64,000 bases of DNA from Sphingobacterium puteale (GCF_003627955.1 NZ_RBWS01000009.1:62001-126000), one strand, 5' to 3'. Shown: positions 34,874-44,988, counted from the stretch's first letter. Translations and numbers: made by a program. The notes: a model not told the origin generated them from the sequence alone.

Positions 34874-36424
34874 TTATCGAAAGTTAGGATTTGCATCTAT
34901 TTGAGTTTGTGGTATAGGGAGGAACTCACTTACACCGGGGGTGAATTTTGCACCGAATACTTCTTTTGCCCGTCCTGTACGGACCAGGTCGTTGAAACGC
35001 TCGCCCCACCATTCACAGGCAAATTCGGCGCGGCGTTCGTCCAAAATCTGGTTTAAAGTGACATTTGTAATTGCAGTTAGTTTGGCACGTTCGCGGATCA
35101 GACGAAAAGGCTCATCACCATTCAGTCCCTTTCTGACTTTGGCCTCTGCATTCAATAAAAGTACATCCGCATAACGTAATATACGCACATTATTGTTCGC
35201 TCCATATTCCATTCGGCCTGCCGTCATCTGTGATTTTGGAAGATAGGCCTTGCCGTTGAAATATTTGACACCGAAAGGATTCCCATAGACAACATCGCCG
35301 CTTGGTGTTGTTGCCGTAGTTGCCGGGTTGCCGTTGATACCGCAGTATAAGATTGTGGTTTTTAGCCGTTCGGTTTCGCCTCTATTGGTCAAGAAATCAA
35401 CGATATTCTGTGAAGGTGGGACCCAGCCAGCACCAGAAATAGGACTTCCTTTTTGATCACCTGAAGGACCTTGCCACTTGAAAAACGTTCCCCAATCAAC
35501 ACCGGGACGAACAATATCTCCGGTTCCTAATCCAAAATCGGAGTATTGCAGTTCAAAGATAGATTCGTTGGACAGTTTTCCCGGGATTTTAAAAAGTTCA
35601 TAGAAGTTGGGGTATAAGGAAAATTTGCCACTTGCGATAATTTTGTTTGTAGCATCGAGGACCTCGTTCCAATAGGTACTACCGTTGTCATTTCCAGCCA
35701 AATCCGCAGCGGCTTTCGCTTTTAAAAGAAGTGCGGAATATCGTGTTACTGCTCCAACGTGCTTGGACTGATTTGGACGGGCATCTTCAAGATCCTCCGA
35801 ACAGGCATTCATTTCATCCAGGATAAATTGGCGGACTTCGGTGGCTGTGCTTTTATTGATTGTAGCCAGGCGACCAATATTATCACTGTCAATTAAAATA
35901 GGTACATTTCCAAACAGGCGTGATGCCATGAGGTGTGCATAGGCCCTTAGAAACCTGACTTCGGCTTTGTATTGTTTATTGAGTTTTATATCGGCTGTAT
36001 TTGATGCAGGGATTTTCGCCGCAAAATTATCCAGTTCGATCAATGCATTGTTTGCAGCAATAACGAGGCTGTAATAACTGATCCAAGATTGATTTAAACC
36101 CCAATACGATTGAATCGTGACATCATTTTGAAAATTTTTGATCCCCATTAATTCGGGGTTGTCATTTGGATTTGGTGCGGCCTGTTGGTAGTCGTCATCG
36201 CGCATGCAACGAATGGAGAGGTCAATCCAGTGTACCAGATTATCGTCTGAGGCCGAACGATATACACCGGAAACAGGCCCATACATCAAAGCCGTGTTGC
36301 TGTAATCGATCTCCTCAGAACGCTGCTGGTTTTCTAAGGGTTTGTCCAAAAATTTACTACAGCTCGATTGGCTAAAAGAAAGGCCTAAGCAGCTTGCAAT
36401 CAGGATATATTTAAAAGTTTTCAT
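34874..36424 (-). CDS. susD: SusD/RagB-like glycan-binding lipoprotein
   Basis: This 516-residue surface lipoprotein has a signal peptide with lipobox-like SQSSCSKFLD (Cys at about 22). The SusD TPR-like core shows SYYSLVIAANNALIELDNF, EVRFLRAYAHLMASRLFGNV and the C-terminal VRILRYADVLLLNAEAKVRK and ILDERRAEFACEWWGERFND. SusD proteins cap the SusC channel and bind the oligosaccharide. It follows susC by 25 bp and touches the glycosidase gene, forming the core of the utilization locus. Confidence 0.95.
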   Translation of the reverse strand: MKTFKYILIASCLGLSFSQSSCSKFLDKPLENQQRSEEIDYSNTALMYGPVSGVYRSASDDNLVHWIDLSIRCMRDDDYQQAAPNPNDNPELMGIKNFQNDVTIQSYWGLNQSWISYYSLVIAANNALIELDNFAAKIPASNTADIKLNKQYKAEVRFLRAYAHLMASRLFGNVPILIDSDNIGRLATINKSTATEVRQFILDEMNACSEDLEDARPNQSKHVGAVTRYSALLLKAKAAADLAGNDNGSTYWNEVLDATNKIIASGKFSLYPNFYELFKIPGKLSNESIFELQYSDFGLGTGDIVRPGVDWGTFFKWQGPSGDQKGSPISGAGWVPPSQNIVDFLTNRGETERLKTTILYCGINGNPATTATTPSGDVVYGNPFGVKYFNGKAYLPKSQMTAGRMEYGANNNVRILRYADVLLLNAEAKVRKGLNGDEPFRLIRERAKLTAITNVTLNQILDERRAEFACEWWGERFNDLVRTGRAKEVFGAKFTPGVSEFLPIPQTQIDANPNFR

Positions 36425-36449
36425 GCAGTTTAAATTAAGGGGTTAATAG

Positions 36450-39400
36450 TTAGAACGATACTTTGACACCTAGACTATATGTAGAGGCGATCGGATACAC
36501 ATTGGCATCGAATCCCATTCCGGATATTTCAGGCGTAAATCCATTGTATTTGGTGAACATAAAAGGTCGGTCAGCTGTTGCGAAAACACGAACTGGTATT
36601 TTGTTCAGATCAAAGTTGTAGCCCAATTGTATGTTCTGTATCCGTAGGTAAGCTCCACTTTCAACAAAAAATGAACTGGCTTGAAGATTCCAGGGGGCAA
36701 CGGAACCTTTTGCGGAAGGATGTGTATTACTGCTTCCCTCTCCAGTCCATAAGTTTTCAATGAATGCGGCATCTGCGTTCATCTGATTGTACTTCCGACG
36801 CATCGCACGATTAAGATTATGGATCTTGTTGCCGGCTACACCTTGAAAAGCAACACTTAAATCAAATTTTTTGTAATCAAATGCAATATTAAATCCATAG
36901 GCAATAGTTGGAAGGTAGTTGCCCAGGTTGACGCGATCTTTCTCATCGAGTTCGCCATTGTTGTTTTGATCTTTATACTGAAGATATCCCGGTAAAATTG
37001 GTGTGTTTGGATTTTGTTGGTTGTATTTTTTCGCAATGGGATCGGCATCAATCTGAGCCTGGTTTTGGTAGACCCCTGCGACTTCATAACCATAATAGAA
37101 ATTGATGGGCTGATTAAGTTCGATACGTGCTGGGAATTCGGCAGACCATTCCGGATAACCGTTCATGATATTTTCCAGTCCGCCAAGGTTTTTGACCCGA
37201 TTTTTTAGGGTGGTCAGGTTTCCGCCTAGTGCATATCCGAAGTCACCGACTTTGTCTTTCCATTGCAGAGCGATCTCCCAGCCACTGTTTGTTACACTTC
37301 CCCAGTTACCATAGACACGATCCCAGGAAAAGGGGATAGGTCGACTAAATGCAAGGTCATGTGTCGTGCGGTGGTAATAATCTACAGAGCCTGTCAAACG
37401 ATTGTTCAATAAAGCGAAATCCAGACCGCCATCCCATTCTTCAACAACTTCCCAGCGGACTTGAGTGAAAAAACGGCCGACACGGTATCCGGGGACCCGG
37501 ATACCATTTGTTGCTCCCTCGCTGCCAAATATACCAGAGTAGTTGTTGCCAGAATAGACTGTTGCATATCCTGCATTGGGCTGGATACCGTCGTTCCCCA
37601 ATTTACCCCAACTTCCACGAAGCTTTAACTGATTGAAAAGCTTTTGGTTTTCCATAAACTTTTCGCGTGTCATCACCCAGCCCAGACCAACTGATGGAAA
37701 ATAACCCCATTTCGTTTGGTATTTTGAACTTCCGTCCGCGCGGAATGTCGCAGTTAGTAAATACTTGTTGTCATAATCATAAGTGCCTCTGGTAAAGTAT
37801 GATACCCCTGCATTCCGAGATCCTTTTTCGCCATAACCAGTAGCTGAACCAGTGCCTTGCGCATCTACGCCGACATACCAAAATTCCTCGGATGCAGGTA
37901 CATCATTGGCTTGGACCCAGGTTTCGCGCCAGCGTTCCTCACGTGAAGACTGGCCTAATAGCAGGGACCAGTGATGCTTGCCAGCCTGATCTTTATACGT
38001 TAGGAGGTTATCCAAAATATAATTGGTATTACGTGCCTGTGCTGACCGTAAAAAGGAGCGATCATTGCGCTGGTCATTGTCAATATAATAGACCGGATTA
38101 TAATTTATATTGTGTGTGGACTGATACCGTTGACTGAGCTGCGAACGAAAAGTGATCTTATCCTTCCACAATGTAGCTTCTAGATAGATGGTAGGCAGGA
38201 TCTGGAAACCCTTTGTTTGGTTCGTATTGTAAAAGGCTGTTGCAATGGGATTGTTGTACCAAAAACCAGATTGCATGCCGATTGCAGTACTCGAGCCAAA
38301 TTTCTCTGGTTTGGCAAGTTCCAGGGTAGGATCATAGACCGGATAGAGTGGAGAGGCGAAATAAGCTTGTCTAAAAGCAGCATTATTCGGCGAGTAGGTT
38401 TTGAAGTTATTGAAATGCGCACTAAAACCCGCCTTTAACCAGTCTGTTACTTTGGCATCCGCCTGCATGCGGATATTGTATTTTTGGTTCATATTGCTGG
38501 CATCCATAATTCCATCCTGTTTGACGTAATTAAGGCCCATGGAATAGGTGATTTTATCGGATCCACCCATGATGTCGAGATTATGGTTGGTGATCAGGGC
38601 TTTGGAGCGCAGGAGCTCATTGAACCAATCGGTGTCCATCGCTGGGTTGGTCTCGGTCCCGCCAAATTTTTGCACCGAACTTTTTACGAAGGCTTCATTA
38701 CCAATGGCTTTCGCATAGGCTGCATATTGCTGTGCATTGGCCATTTTGAGGACATTTGTCGGTGTTTGGAAACCAGCGAAACCATTATATGTAATTTTTG
38801 ATTTCATATTTAGGCTTCCTTTTTTTGTGGTTACCAAAATGACACCGTTTGCGGCACGTACCCCATAAATTGCGGCACCGGAAGCGTCCTTTAAAACAGA
38901 GATGTCAGCGATATCATTTGGATTCAGGAAGTCAATATTGTCCATGAACATTCCATCCACAACATACAGCGGACTTTCATTATTAAAAGAACCCACCCCA
39001 CGGACACGAACCGAGGGTGATGAGCCCGGTGCTCCCGAACTTACGATTTGCAAGCCCGCAACTGTACCTTGTAGCGCATCCATTGGATTGGAAACGGTAC
39101 GTTTGACCATTTCTTCCATATTTACTGTACCAATGGGGGCGGTTAGGTCGCCCTTGCGTTGGGTACCATAACCCACGATAACCACTTCATCGAGATTGAA
39201 ATCTCCTTTTTGTTTGAGTTGAATAGTTAAAGTAGTTCCGTTTACGGGTACTTTTTTCGTTTCATATCCCAGTGATGAGATGATGACATAGTTGAAGTTG
39301 GAGGGAATGTCGAGTGTAAAGTCCCCGTTTTCATTGCTACTTGTGCCTATTTTGGAATTTCCCTGTACAACGATACTGGCGACAACAGGATTGCCCTGCT

Positions 39401-39503
39401 CGTTTGTAATCCGTCCACTGATTGTTCTGCTCTGTGCACTTACCATATTTGTTAGGCAGGAGAACAGCACAGTACCGGCAATAATACTGATATTATTTTT
39501 CAT
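36450..39503 (-). CDS. susC: SusC/RagA-like TonB-dependent glycan transporter
   Basis: From ATG 39503 the protein has 1017 residues and begins with a signal peptide MKNNISIIAGTVLFSCLTNM; an ATG 48 bp upstream gives a poor leader. A carboxypeptidase-like domain (ISGRITNEQGNPVVASIVVQ) and the SusC TonB box region (DEVVIVGYGTQRKGDLTAP) are followed by the plug (SVRVRGVGSFNNESPLYVVD, DASGAAIYGVRAANGVILVT) and barrel, ending YSLGVKVSF. With SusD it imports oligosaccharides across the outer membrane. It is divergent from the propeller regulator. Confidence 0.95.
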   Translation of the reverse strand: MKNNISIIAGTVLFSCLTNMVSAQSRTISGRITNEQGNPVVASIVVQGNSKIGTSSNENGDFTLDIPSNFNYVIISSLGYETKKVPVNGTTLTIQLKQKGDFNLDEVVIVGYGTQRKGDLTAPIGTVNMEEMVKRTVSNPMDALQGTVAGLQIVSSGAPGSSPSVRVRGVGSFNNESPLYVVDGMFMDNIDFLNPNDIADISVLKDASGAAIYGVRAANGVILVTTKKGSLNMKSKITYNGFAGFQTPTNVLKMANAQQYAAYAKAIGNEAFVKSSVQKFGGTETNPAMDTDWFNELLRSKALITNHNLDIMGGSDKITYSMGLNYVKQDGIMDASNMNQKYNIRMQADAKVTDWLKAGFSAHFNNFKTYSPNNAAFRQAYFASPLYPVYDPTLELAKPEKFGSSTAIGMQSGFWYNNPIATAFYNTNQTKGFQILPTIYLEATLWKDKITFRSQLSQRYQSTHNINYNPVYYIDNDQRNDRSFLRSAQARNTNYILDNLLTYKDQAGKHHWSLLLGQSSREERWRETWVQANDVPASEEFWYVGVDAQGTGSATGYGEKGSRNAGVSYFTRGTYDYDNKYLLTATFRADGSSKYQTKWGYFPSVGLGWVMTREKFMENQKLFNQLKLRGSWGKLGNDGIQPNAGYATVYSGNNYSGIFGSEGATNGIRVPGYRVGRFFTQVRWEVVEEWDGGLDFALLNNRLTGSVDYYHRTTHDLAFSRPIPFSWDRVYGNWGSVTNSGWEIALQWKDKVGDFGYALGGNLTTLKNRVKNLGGLENIMNGYPEWSAEFPARIELNQPINFYYGYEVAGVYQNQAQIDADPIAKKYNQQNPNTPILPGYLQYKDQNNNGELDEKDRVNLGNYLPTIAYGFNIAFDYKKFDLSVAFQGVAGNKIHNLNRAMRRKYNQMNADAAFIENLWTGEGSSNTHPSAKGSVAPWNLQASSFFVESGAYLRIQNIQLGYNFDLNKIPVRVFATADRPFMFTKYNGFTPEISGMGFDANVYPIASTYSLGVKVSF

Positions 39504-39548
39504 GTGTAATGAATTGAAATTTAGGAATTGTTTATAATTATCAAGAGT

Positions 39549-39556
39549 CAAAATTA
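39549..39556 (-). promoter_or_regulatory. Candidate -7 box of the susC operon
   Basis: On the minus strand TAATTTTG matches TAnnTTTG, 45 bp upstream of the susC ATG. The -33 element is not clear. Confidence 0.4.
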
Positions 39557-39607
39557 GCCTTACAGATATGATTAATGAATTTTAAGGGTACTACAATACT
39601 ACTTCAT

Positions 39608-39661
39608 GTTGGGTTTTTCGGCTATAATTCAATATATTTGGGGTACGTCAAGTTTACGTCA
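39608..39661 (+). promoter_or_regulatory. Promoter and direct repeat upstream of the propeller regulator
   Basis: A TTGG (39609-39612) and TATATTTG (39633-39640) are 20 bp apart, matching the Bacteroidota promoter layout. Just after it, TACGTCA is repeated at 39644-39650 and 39655-39661, exactly 11 bp apart (one helical turn), as expected for a site bound by a regulator dimer. Confidence 0.5.
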
Positions 39662-39681
39662 GCCAATTGAAGGGAATTATT

Positions 39682-42576
39682 ATGAAGTGTTTTGCCATCC
39701 TTTTTTTTATACTATTTTCTGCTTTTTCTAATGCGTTATTTGCTCAGGATTTGCTTGGCATGCCTTTGGTCTACAATTATAGTAAATCCGTGTACCAGGG
39801 TGGGAGCCGCACTTGGGATATCAAACAGGATAGTCATGGCATCATGTACTTTGGTAACAGCGAAGGGCTGCTGACCTTTGACGGACGATACTGGAAAACA
39901 TTTTCCCTGCCCAATCACACCAATATTCGCTCGGTCTGGATTGATGCCGACGATCGAATTTATGTTGGGGGACAAGGTGACTTTGGGTATTTTGAACGCT
40001 CGTCGCAATCGGGTTTAGTCTATCGGTCATTGCAGGATTTAGTTCCCGAAAAATACAGGAACTTTGCAGACATCTGGAATACGGTGGGTGTAGGGCAATC
40101 GGTCTTTTTTAGGGCTACCAATGTGATATTTGAATTAAAAGGACAAAAGATTCAAGTACACCCGGCGGCTGTGGAATGGTATTATATGGGGCAATCAGCG
40201 GGGATGCTCTATGCTCAGGATAAGAAGAATGGCTTGCTGGAGTTTCGTGATAATAAATGGACTCCCTATTTAAAAGACTTGCCTTTTAAGGATGTGAAAA
40301 TCGCATCATTGATGCCTTTTGGCAAAGATCGCATGCTGTTGTCAACCTTAAATAACGAAACATATGCGTTATTAAACATGAAATTGACACGATTGAATGC
40401 ACAAGATGGCGATGGTAGTTACACACCGTCTTTAGCGAAAATCGATGACTCAACCTTTGTTGTCGGCAATGCAAAAGAAGGTTGCCACATACGCAACTTA
40501 GCTGGAAATACAATACAACGGATCGGTGTCCGGGAAGGTCTCCAAAATAAGAATGTCACCGCCGTCTTCGTAGATCGACAAAAGAACATATGGATCGGTA
40601 CGGATAATGTGATTTCTGTAATAAGTTATGGAAGTGCGATTCGGTATCTTAGACCCAATATGGAAAATGACGTGACCGGATATTCCTCCCTAATCTTTAA
40701 TCATACACTTTATCTCTCGTCCTCAAATGGTGTATATTATGCGGGGATAAAAAGTGGTCTGATAGATCAGAGCCGTTCACCAGCCGTATTTTCCCTTCTT
40801 CAGGGTAGTGACGGTGGAGAAGCCTGGCGTCTTGAACAGCTCAATGGTCAATTGCTACTTGGGCACAATAAAGGGTTGTTTCAGATCCGGGGGCACTCCA
40901 TCCAACCATTAAGCCGGGGGATAGGAACATGGAAATTGCTTCCGCTAAATATGGTATATCCGATTGGAGAGAGCTTAGTCGGAACCTATCAGGGATTGGA
41001 GCTATTGCATTTTCATAATGGCATTTTCTCTTCAAGAGGCTCGCTCAATGGTCCCTCGGATTCTTTTCGGTTTCTGGAACAGGACGAACATGGAACAATA
41101 TGGGCTTCTCATCCCTACAGAGGGATCTATAGCATAACGCTTTCACAGGACAAAAAGTCATATCAAGCTCAACTCTACACCCGAAAGCATGGACTCCCAG
41201 CGGATTATCAAAACTATGTGTTTAAAATAAAAAATCAGGTAGTCTTTGCGACCGAAAAAGGGCTTTACAATTATGACTATAGTAGGCAGCGATTTGTGCC
41301 AAGCAAGCAATTTGCTGCCTTTAAAGATCTGACCATACGCTATCTCAGAGATGACCAAGATGGGAATGTCTGGTTTTGCACAAAAAAAACGGTCGGTTTG
41401 GGGCAATTTGATTCAAAACAGGGAACTTATCATCTGATTAATTTTCCAGAAATAGAAGGCATGAATACATCCGGCTTTGAGCATATCTATAGTTTTGATC
41501 GAAATAATATCTATGTAGGAGCGGAGAAAGGAGCACTTCATATCAATTATGATAAATATTTGAAACAAAGTGTAAAACCTGTCGCTATACTGTCGCGAAT
41601 TGTGGCAACAGGGAAGGGCGATAGCCTTATTTTTGGCGGTTTTTTTTCAAATGCTTCAAAACGGCAACAGGCGTCTGTTGGGGATGGTATCCTACAGTTA
41701 CCTGCTGTTTTCAATTCTTTCCGATTTAGCTTTTCCTCCCCAAGTTACGGTATACATCAACATATCGAGTTTAGTTATAAACTTTCGGGGTATGACGAGA
41801 GTTGGTCTTCCTGGACCCAGCAGTCGGAAAAGTCATACACCAATTTGCAGAATGGCGAATATACATTCTTGGTAAAAGTAAGGAACAATCTTAACCAGGA
41901 ATCCAGCGTGGAGGAATATAGCTTTATCGTCTTGCCGCCTTGGTATAAGTCGCTATGGGCAAAAATCGGTTATTTTCTGCTTGCTAGCCTTGCTGTATTG
42001 GGATTGATTCGTGTGCGAAAAATTGAACAGAATAAACAACAATTGAAACATGAAAAGCAACTGGCTCAACTGCGCTATATCCATCAACTGGAAATTGAAA
42101 AAAACGAAAAGGAGATCGTGAAGTTGAATAACGAGAAACTGGCCAATGAGGTCATGACCAAAACAAAAGAACTGGCAAGTACGAGTATGCAGCTACTTGA
42201 AAACTCGGGTGCATTGATTAAAGTAAGGGATGAACTGGCTAAGTTGGATACAGGTGAAGATGAAACCTCCAATTTGAAACGTATCAATAATCTATTAAAA
42301 GACATCGAAAAGAACAGCGCCAACTGGAATCAGTTTGCCAGTCATTTTGACGAGCTCAATGATGGTTTTTTGAATAAGTTGAAGCTGAGACATCCTGGGT
42401 TATCTCGTAATGATCTTAAGGTGTGTGCCTATTTGAAACTTCATTTTACTTCCAAACAGATTGCACAGCTGCAGAATATTACCGTTAGGGGAGTTGAAAT
42501 CCACCGGTATAGATTGCGTAAGAAATTGCAGATTGAAACAGAGCTGTCATTAAACGACTACCTGAATGCGATTTAA
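39682..42576 (+). CDS. Propeller/Y_Y_Y one-component regulator of the PUL
   Basis: From ATG 39682 (964 residues; a TTG 15 bp upstream is less likely) the protein has a signal peptide ending SNALFAQ. A periplasmic two-component-regulator propeller follows (QDSHGIMYFGNSEGLLTFDG, VFVDRQKNIWIGTDNVISVI), then a Y_Y_Y domain (EFSYKLSGYDESWSSWTQ) near residues 690-760. A membrane helix (IGYFLLASLAVLGLIRV), coiled coil and C-terminal HTH (FTSKQIAQLQNITVRGVEIH, RYRLRKKL) end the protein. It lacks kinase and receiver domains, so it differs from hybrid two-component PUL regulators. It is divergent from susC and likely activates that operon when it binds glucan products. Its C-terminal module matches that of the regulator at 2564. 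Confidence 0.88.
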   Translation: MKCFAILFFILFSAFSNALFAQDLLGMPLVYNYSKSVYQGGSRTWDIKQDSHGIMYFGNSEGLLTFDGRYWKTFSLPNHTNIRSVWIDADDRIYVGGQGDFGYFERSSQSGLVYRSLQDLVPEKYRNFADIWNTVGVGQSVFFRATNVIFELKGQKIQVHPAAVEWYYMGQSAGMLYAQDKKNGLLEFRDNKWTPYLKDLPFKDVKIASLMPFGKDRMLLSTLNNETYALLNMKLTRLNAQDGDGSYTPSLAKIDDSTFVVGNAKEGCHIRNLAGNTIQRIGVREGLQNKNVTAVFVDRQKNIWIGTDNVISVISYGSAIRYLRPNMENDVTGYSSLIFNHTLYLSSSNGVYYAGIKSGLIDQSRSPAVFSLLQGSDGGEAWRLEQLNGQLLLGHNKGLFQIRGHSIQPLSRGIGTWKLLPLNMVYPIGESLVGTYQGLELLHFHNGIFSSRGSLNGPSDSFRFLEQDEHGTIWASHPYRGIYSITLSQDKKSYQAQLYTRKHGLPADYQNYVFKIKNQVVFATEKGLYNYDYSRQRFVPSKQFAAFKDLTIRYLRDDQDGNVWFCTKKTVGLGQFDSKQGTYHLINFPEIEGMNTSGFEHIYSFDRNNIYVGAEKGALHINYDKYLKQSVKPVAILSRIVATGKGDSLIFGGFFSNASKRQQASVGDGILQLPAVFNSFRFSFSSPSYGIHQHIEFSYKLSGYDESWSSWTQQSEKSYTNLQNGEYTFLVKVRNNLNQESSVEEYSFIVLPPWYKSLWAKIGYFLLASLAVLGLIRVRKIEQNKQQLKHEKQLAQLRYIHQLEIEKNEKEIVKLNNEKLANEVMTKTKELASTSMQLLENSGALIKVRDELAKLDTGEDETSNLKRINNLLKDIEKNSANWNQFASHFDELNDGFLNKLKLRHPGLSRNDLKVCAYLKLHFTSKQIAQLQNITVRGVEIHRYRLRKKLQIETELSLNDYLNAI

Positions 42577-42598
42577 GAAAATTAGACGGGTAAAATTT

Positions 42599-42973
42599 TC
42601 ACTTTTTCGGACCTGAATGAACAGATCGCTCCAATAAAACAGCAAAAAAAGCACCGGCGATATAAGCGAGCAGATCAGACCAGAGAAAACCTTGGCCAAA
42701 TAGTAATCGCAGAAGCGGATGGCTGCGGGCACTGATCAATAATGGATGTTGTACCAGTTGTAAAAACTCGATTAAGAAACAAAATACAAGGGTAGTTATA
42801 TAACAAAAGTTGAACGATCGGTGGAAAAAAATAAACCTGCATACCCAATAGATCATAAAGGCATACAGACTATCGCCAATAAAAAGGGGGATAAACGCTA
42901 CTTTTCGCGATAACAATCCTAAGGCTATTGTTATGCACATTAAAATCAGGTGGTGAGCTCTTTTGAATTTCAT
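42599..42973 (-). CDS. DUF2809-type small membrane protein
   Basis: This 124-residue protein has about four membrane helices. The pattern GDSLYAFMIYWVCRFIFF, FLIEFLQLVQHPLL and GQGFLWSDLLAYIAGAFFAV matches the DUF2809 family, whose function is unknown. It lies 23 bp downstream of the next minus-strand gene and is probably co-transcribed with it. Confidence 0.75.
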   Translation of the reverse strand: MKFKRAHHLILMCITIALGLLSRKVAFIPLFIGDSLYAFMIYWVCRFIFFHRSFNFCYITTLVFCFLIEFLQLVQHPLLISARSHPLLRLLFGQGFLWSDLLAYIAGAFFAVLLERSVHSGPKK

Positions 42974-42996
42974 CGGTACAATTAAATAGTTTGAAC

Positions 42997-43665
42997 CTAT
43001 TCATGTCGTTTTTTTTGAACGAATTTTGCCAGTAATTTATTTATTGTCATAATATTCTCTGTATGGGTAGGATATTGGTTGATATTTCTGACACTATGGT
43101 TTTGTGTATTGATTTGGCCGACGCGTTCTTGTTTTATAAATCCATTCGCCATTATTAATCCATTTGTGATGCAATTAGCGATGTATGTCGCATGATCGCT
43201 CAATGCCGGTAAAGCTGGCAAATGTTGCATTATCAATGCGTGGGTCTCCTGTTTCTGCTCGGTTGTAATACCCAGCATAGGCAAAAATAACATGAAGAGA
43301 AGCGGAAAGCATGCAAAAGATTTTAATTCATCCAAGGTGAAAAACCATGCCTCAAAATGTCCTCCTAAATTACCTATGTAGGTATCGTTGAGAAAAAATA
43401 CGATTTCATGGGTTCGGAATTGAATATGAAACGATAATTCTTCCGTCAGTTCGCCTTGTACAGATCGCAGGATTTCGTTATTGATACTTGCCGGAAAAAA
43501 TTGCTGTTTCCAATTTGCAAAAGCCAGCTCATCAATTTGCAGTACTTCCAGGGCTTCATCCATATTTAATTCGTTGTCAATGTCATAACCTTGGAACCAA
43601 CATAAATAATAATACCAAAAAAATAGGCTGTCCTCTAATTCCTTAACCGAAATACTTTTGTCCAT
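42997..43665 (-). CDS. Unknown 222-residue protein
   Basis: I do not recognise this protein. It begins MDKSISVKELEDSLFFWYYY and is acidic and aromatic-rich in its first third. A hydrophobic stretch near residues 115-132 (CFPLLFMLFLPMLGI) may be a buried helix. The C-terminal 60 residues are polar and end in KFVQKKRHE. There is no signal peptide. Its aromatic, acidic N-terminus is reminiscent of some small polymorphic-toxin immunity proteins, but no toxin gene is next to it, so this remains a guess. It is upstream of the DUF2809 gene. Confidence 0.65.
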   Translation of the reverse strand: MDKSISVKELEDSLFFWYYYLCWFQGYDIDNELNMDEALEVLQIDELAFANWKQQFFPASINNEILRSVQGELTEELSFHIQFRTHEIVFFLNDTYIGNLGGHFEAWFFTLDELKSFACFPLLFMLFLPMLGITTEQKQETHALIMQHLPALPALSDHATYIANCITNGLIMANGFIKQERVGQINTQNHSVRNINQYPTHTENIMTINKLLAKFVQKKRHE

Positions 43666-43855
43666 ATGATGTATCGGATTGATGGTTAAATATAGAAAGA
43701 AATTTATTGTACGGAATAAAAAAAAGCATTTCGAAAATGAAGTGAGATCGGGTTCGATAGATTTTGGTCGAAGTGATCTGTATAAGAATGTATTTTAACG
43801 ATTTTTGGCATTTATTGTAATGACTATTTTATATTTTAGGGTAATCATTTGACTT

Positions 43856-44956
43856 ATGGCAAAAATATTATTTGTGTTAGGCTTCTTTTTTAGTTGCAAC
43901 ATACTATTTGCTCAGATTCGCATCATTGATAGTCTGAGTGGTGAACCTGTGCCCTTAGTGAATATTTATACAGAAGATGGTACATTATTGTGTGTAGCGA
44001 ATACGAAAGGGGAGTTCGAACTGGATTCGCTTAGGCAGAATGCAAGCTCAAAGATCATATTACAGCATATTTCTTATAATAATTATCAGGAATTGAGTTC
44101 GGAGCTGCGTAAGAAGAAGCTGATCAAATTGATTCCACGTAGTATTAAAATAAATGAGGTCGCTATCGGAGATAAGAGTCAGTATGATTATCTTATTTTG
44201 AAGGGATATTTTAGAAATACCACTTTTTTCAATAAGCGTACACGTTATTTCTACGACGGAATTATAGAATATTATATTCCGTTGAAAAACAAAAAAGGGA
44301 AGGTCTATCATCGGGTTTTGGATTACCGGATTTTTGAGGACTCCATCGCTACGCAGAATTTTATAGAAGTGATGGGAAATTTTTGGCAATGGAAGCCACA
44401 TATGATGCGCATGAAGGCGCAGTCTGTTGCGAATGATCTTCCTTCAAAATTTGTTCTGGTTCCGGATAAAGGGCGGAAAATCATCCGGACGGGTAATCTG
44501 AATACAGGATATATCCAAAAAACAGCCCGTGGTGATGTACAAGTATATTTTGATATTATCCCACCCAATAGCCAAAAAGAAGTAAGCTTCTTTAAGATCA
44601 AAGGGCAGCAATATACTGGGGTAACCATGGAAAATTATTCGCCGACAAATCTCGATCAACCTGAACAGGGGAAGTTGGTCAGCAGGGTGGTAATGAATGT
44701 CGGTGCTATTAAGAGAGGTCGTAAATCGGAATTTGTCCCTTTTGATTTTTTGAGCGAGTTTTATACAAAGGAACGTCGATTCATGACGAAAGATGAATTC
44801 AAGAACGTAAAGAAAGAGGTTACTTCAGGTCTTTGGCTCGAATTAAAAAGCCGTTATACAAGCAAATTTTGGTTAGACAATACTAAATTCGGCATCCCAC
44901 CGATGAATCCTTTTATTGAGAAAAAGTTTGGCAAAGAACTGCTGGAACTAAAGTAA
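43856..44956 (+). CDS. Secreted protein with carboxypeptidase-like regulatory domain
   Basis: This 366-residue protein has a signal peptide (MAKILFVLGFFFSCNILFAQ) and a beta-sandwich of the CarboxypepD_reg-like type (IRIIDSLSGEPVPLVNIYTE, ANTKGEFELDSLRQ). The remainder has Tyr/Arg-rich blocks such as FNKRTRYFYDGIIEYYIPL and KYTS-like repeats near the end. Such proteins in Bacteroidota are periplasmic or outer-membrane associated with unknown function. It is a single gene. A possible -7 box TATATTTT lies at 43830-43837. Confidence 0.75.
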   Translation: MAKILFVLGFFFSCNILFAQIRIIDSLSGEPVPLVNIYTEDGTLLCVANTKGEFELDSLRQNASSKIILQHISYNNYQELSSELRKKKLIKLIPRSIKINEVAIGDKSQYDYLILKGYFRNTTFFNKRTRYFYDGIIEYYIPLKNKKGKVYHRVLDYRIFEDSIATQNFIEVMGNFWQWKPHMMRMKAQSVANDLPSKFVLVPDKGRKIIRTGNLNTGYIQKTARGDVQVYFDIIPPNSQKEVSFFKIKGQQYTGVTMENYSPTNLDQPEQGKLVSRVVMNVGAIKRGRKSEFVPFDFLSEFYTKERRFMTKDEFKNVKKEVTSGLWLELKSRYTSKFWLDNTKFGIPPMNPFIEKKFGKELLELK

Positions 44957-44988
44957 GCTTGGATGCTGTGCTCTTGCTAAAAAGAGGA

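Noticed and set aside
42997..43665. Firm assignment as a toxin-immunity protein
   Set aside because: Only a vague resemblance of the aromatic acidic N-terminus is seen, and no toxin or Rhs gene is adjacent.
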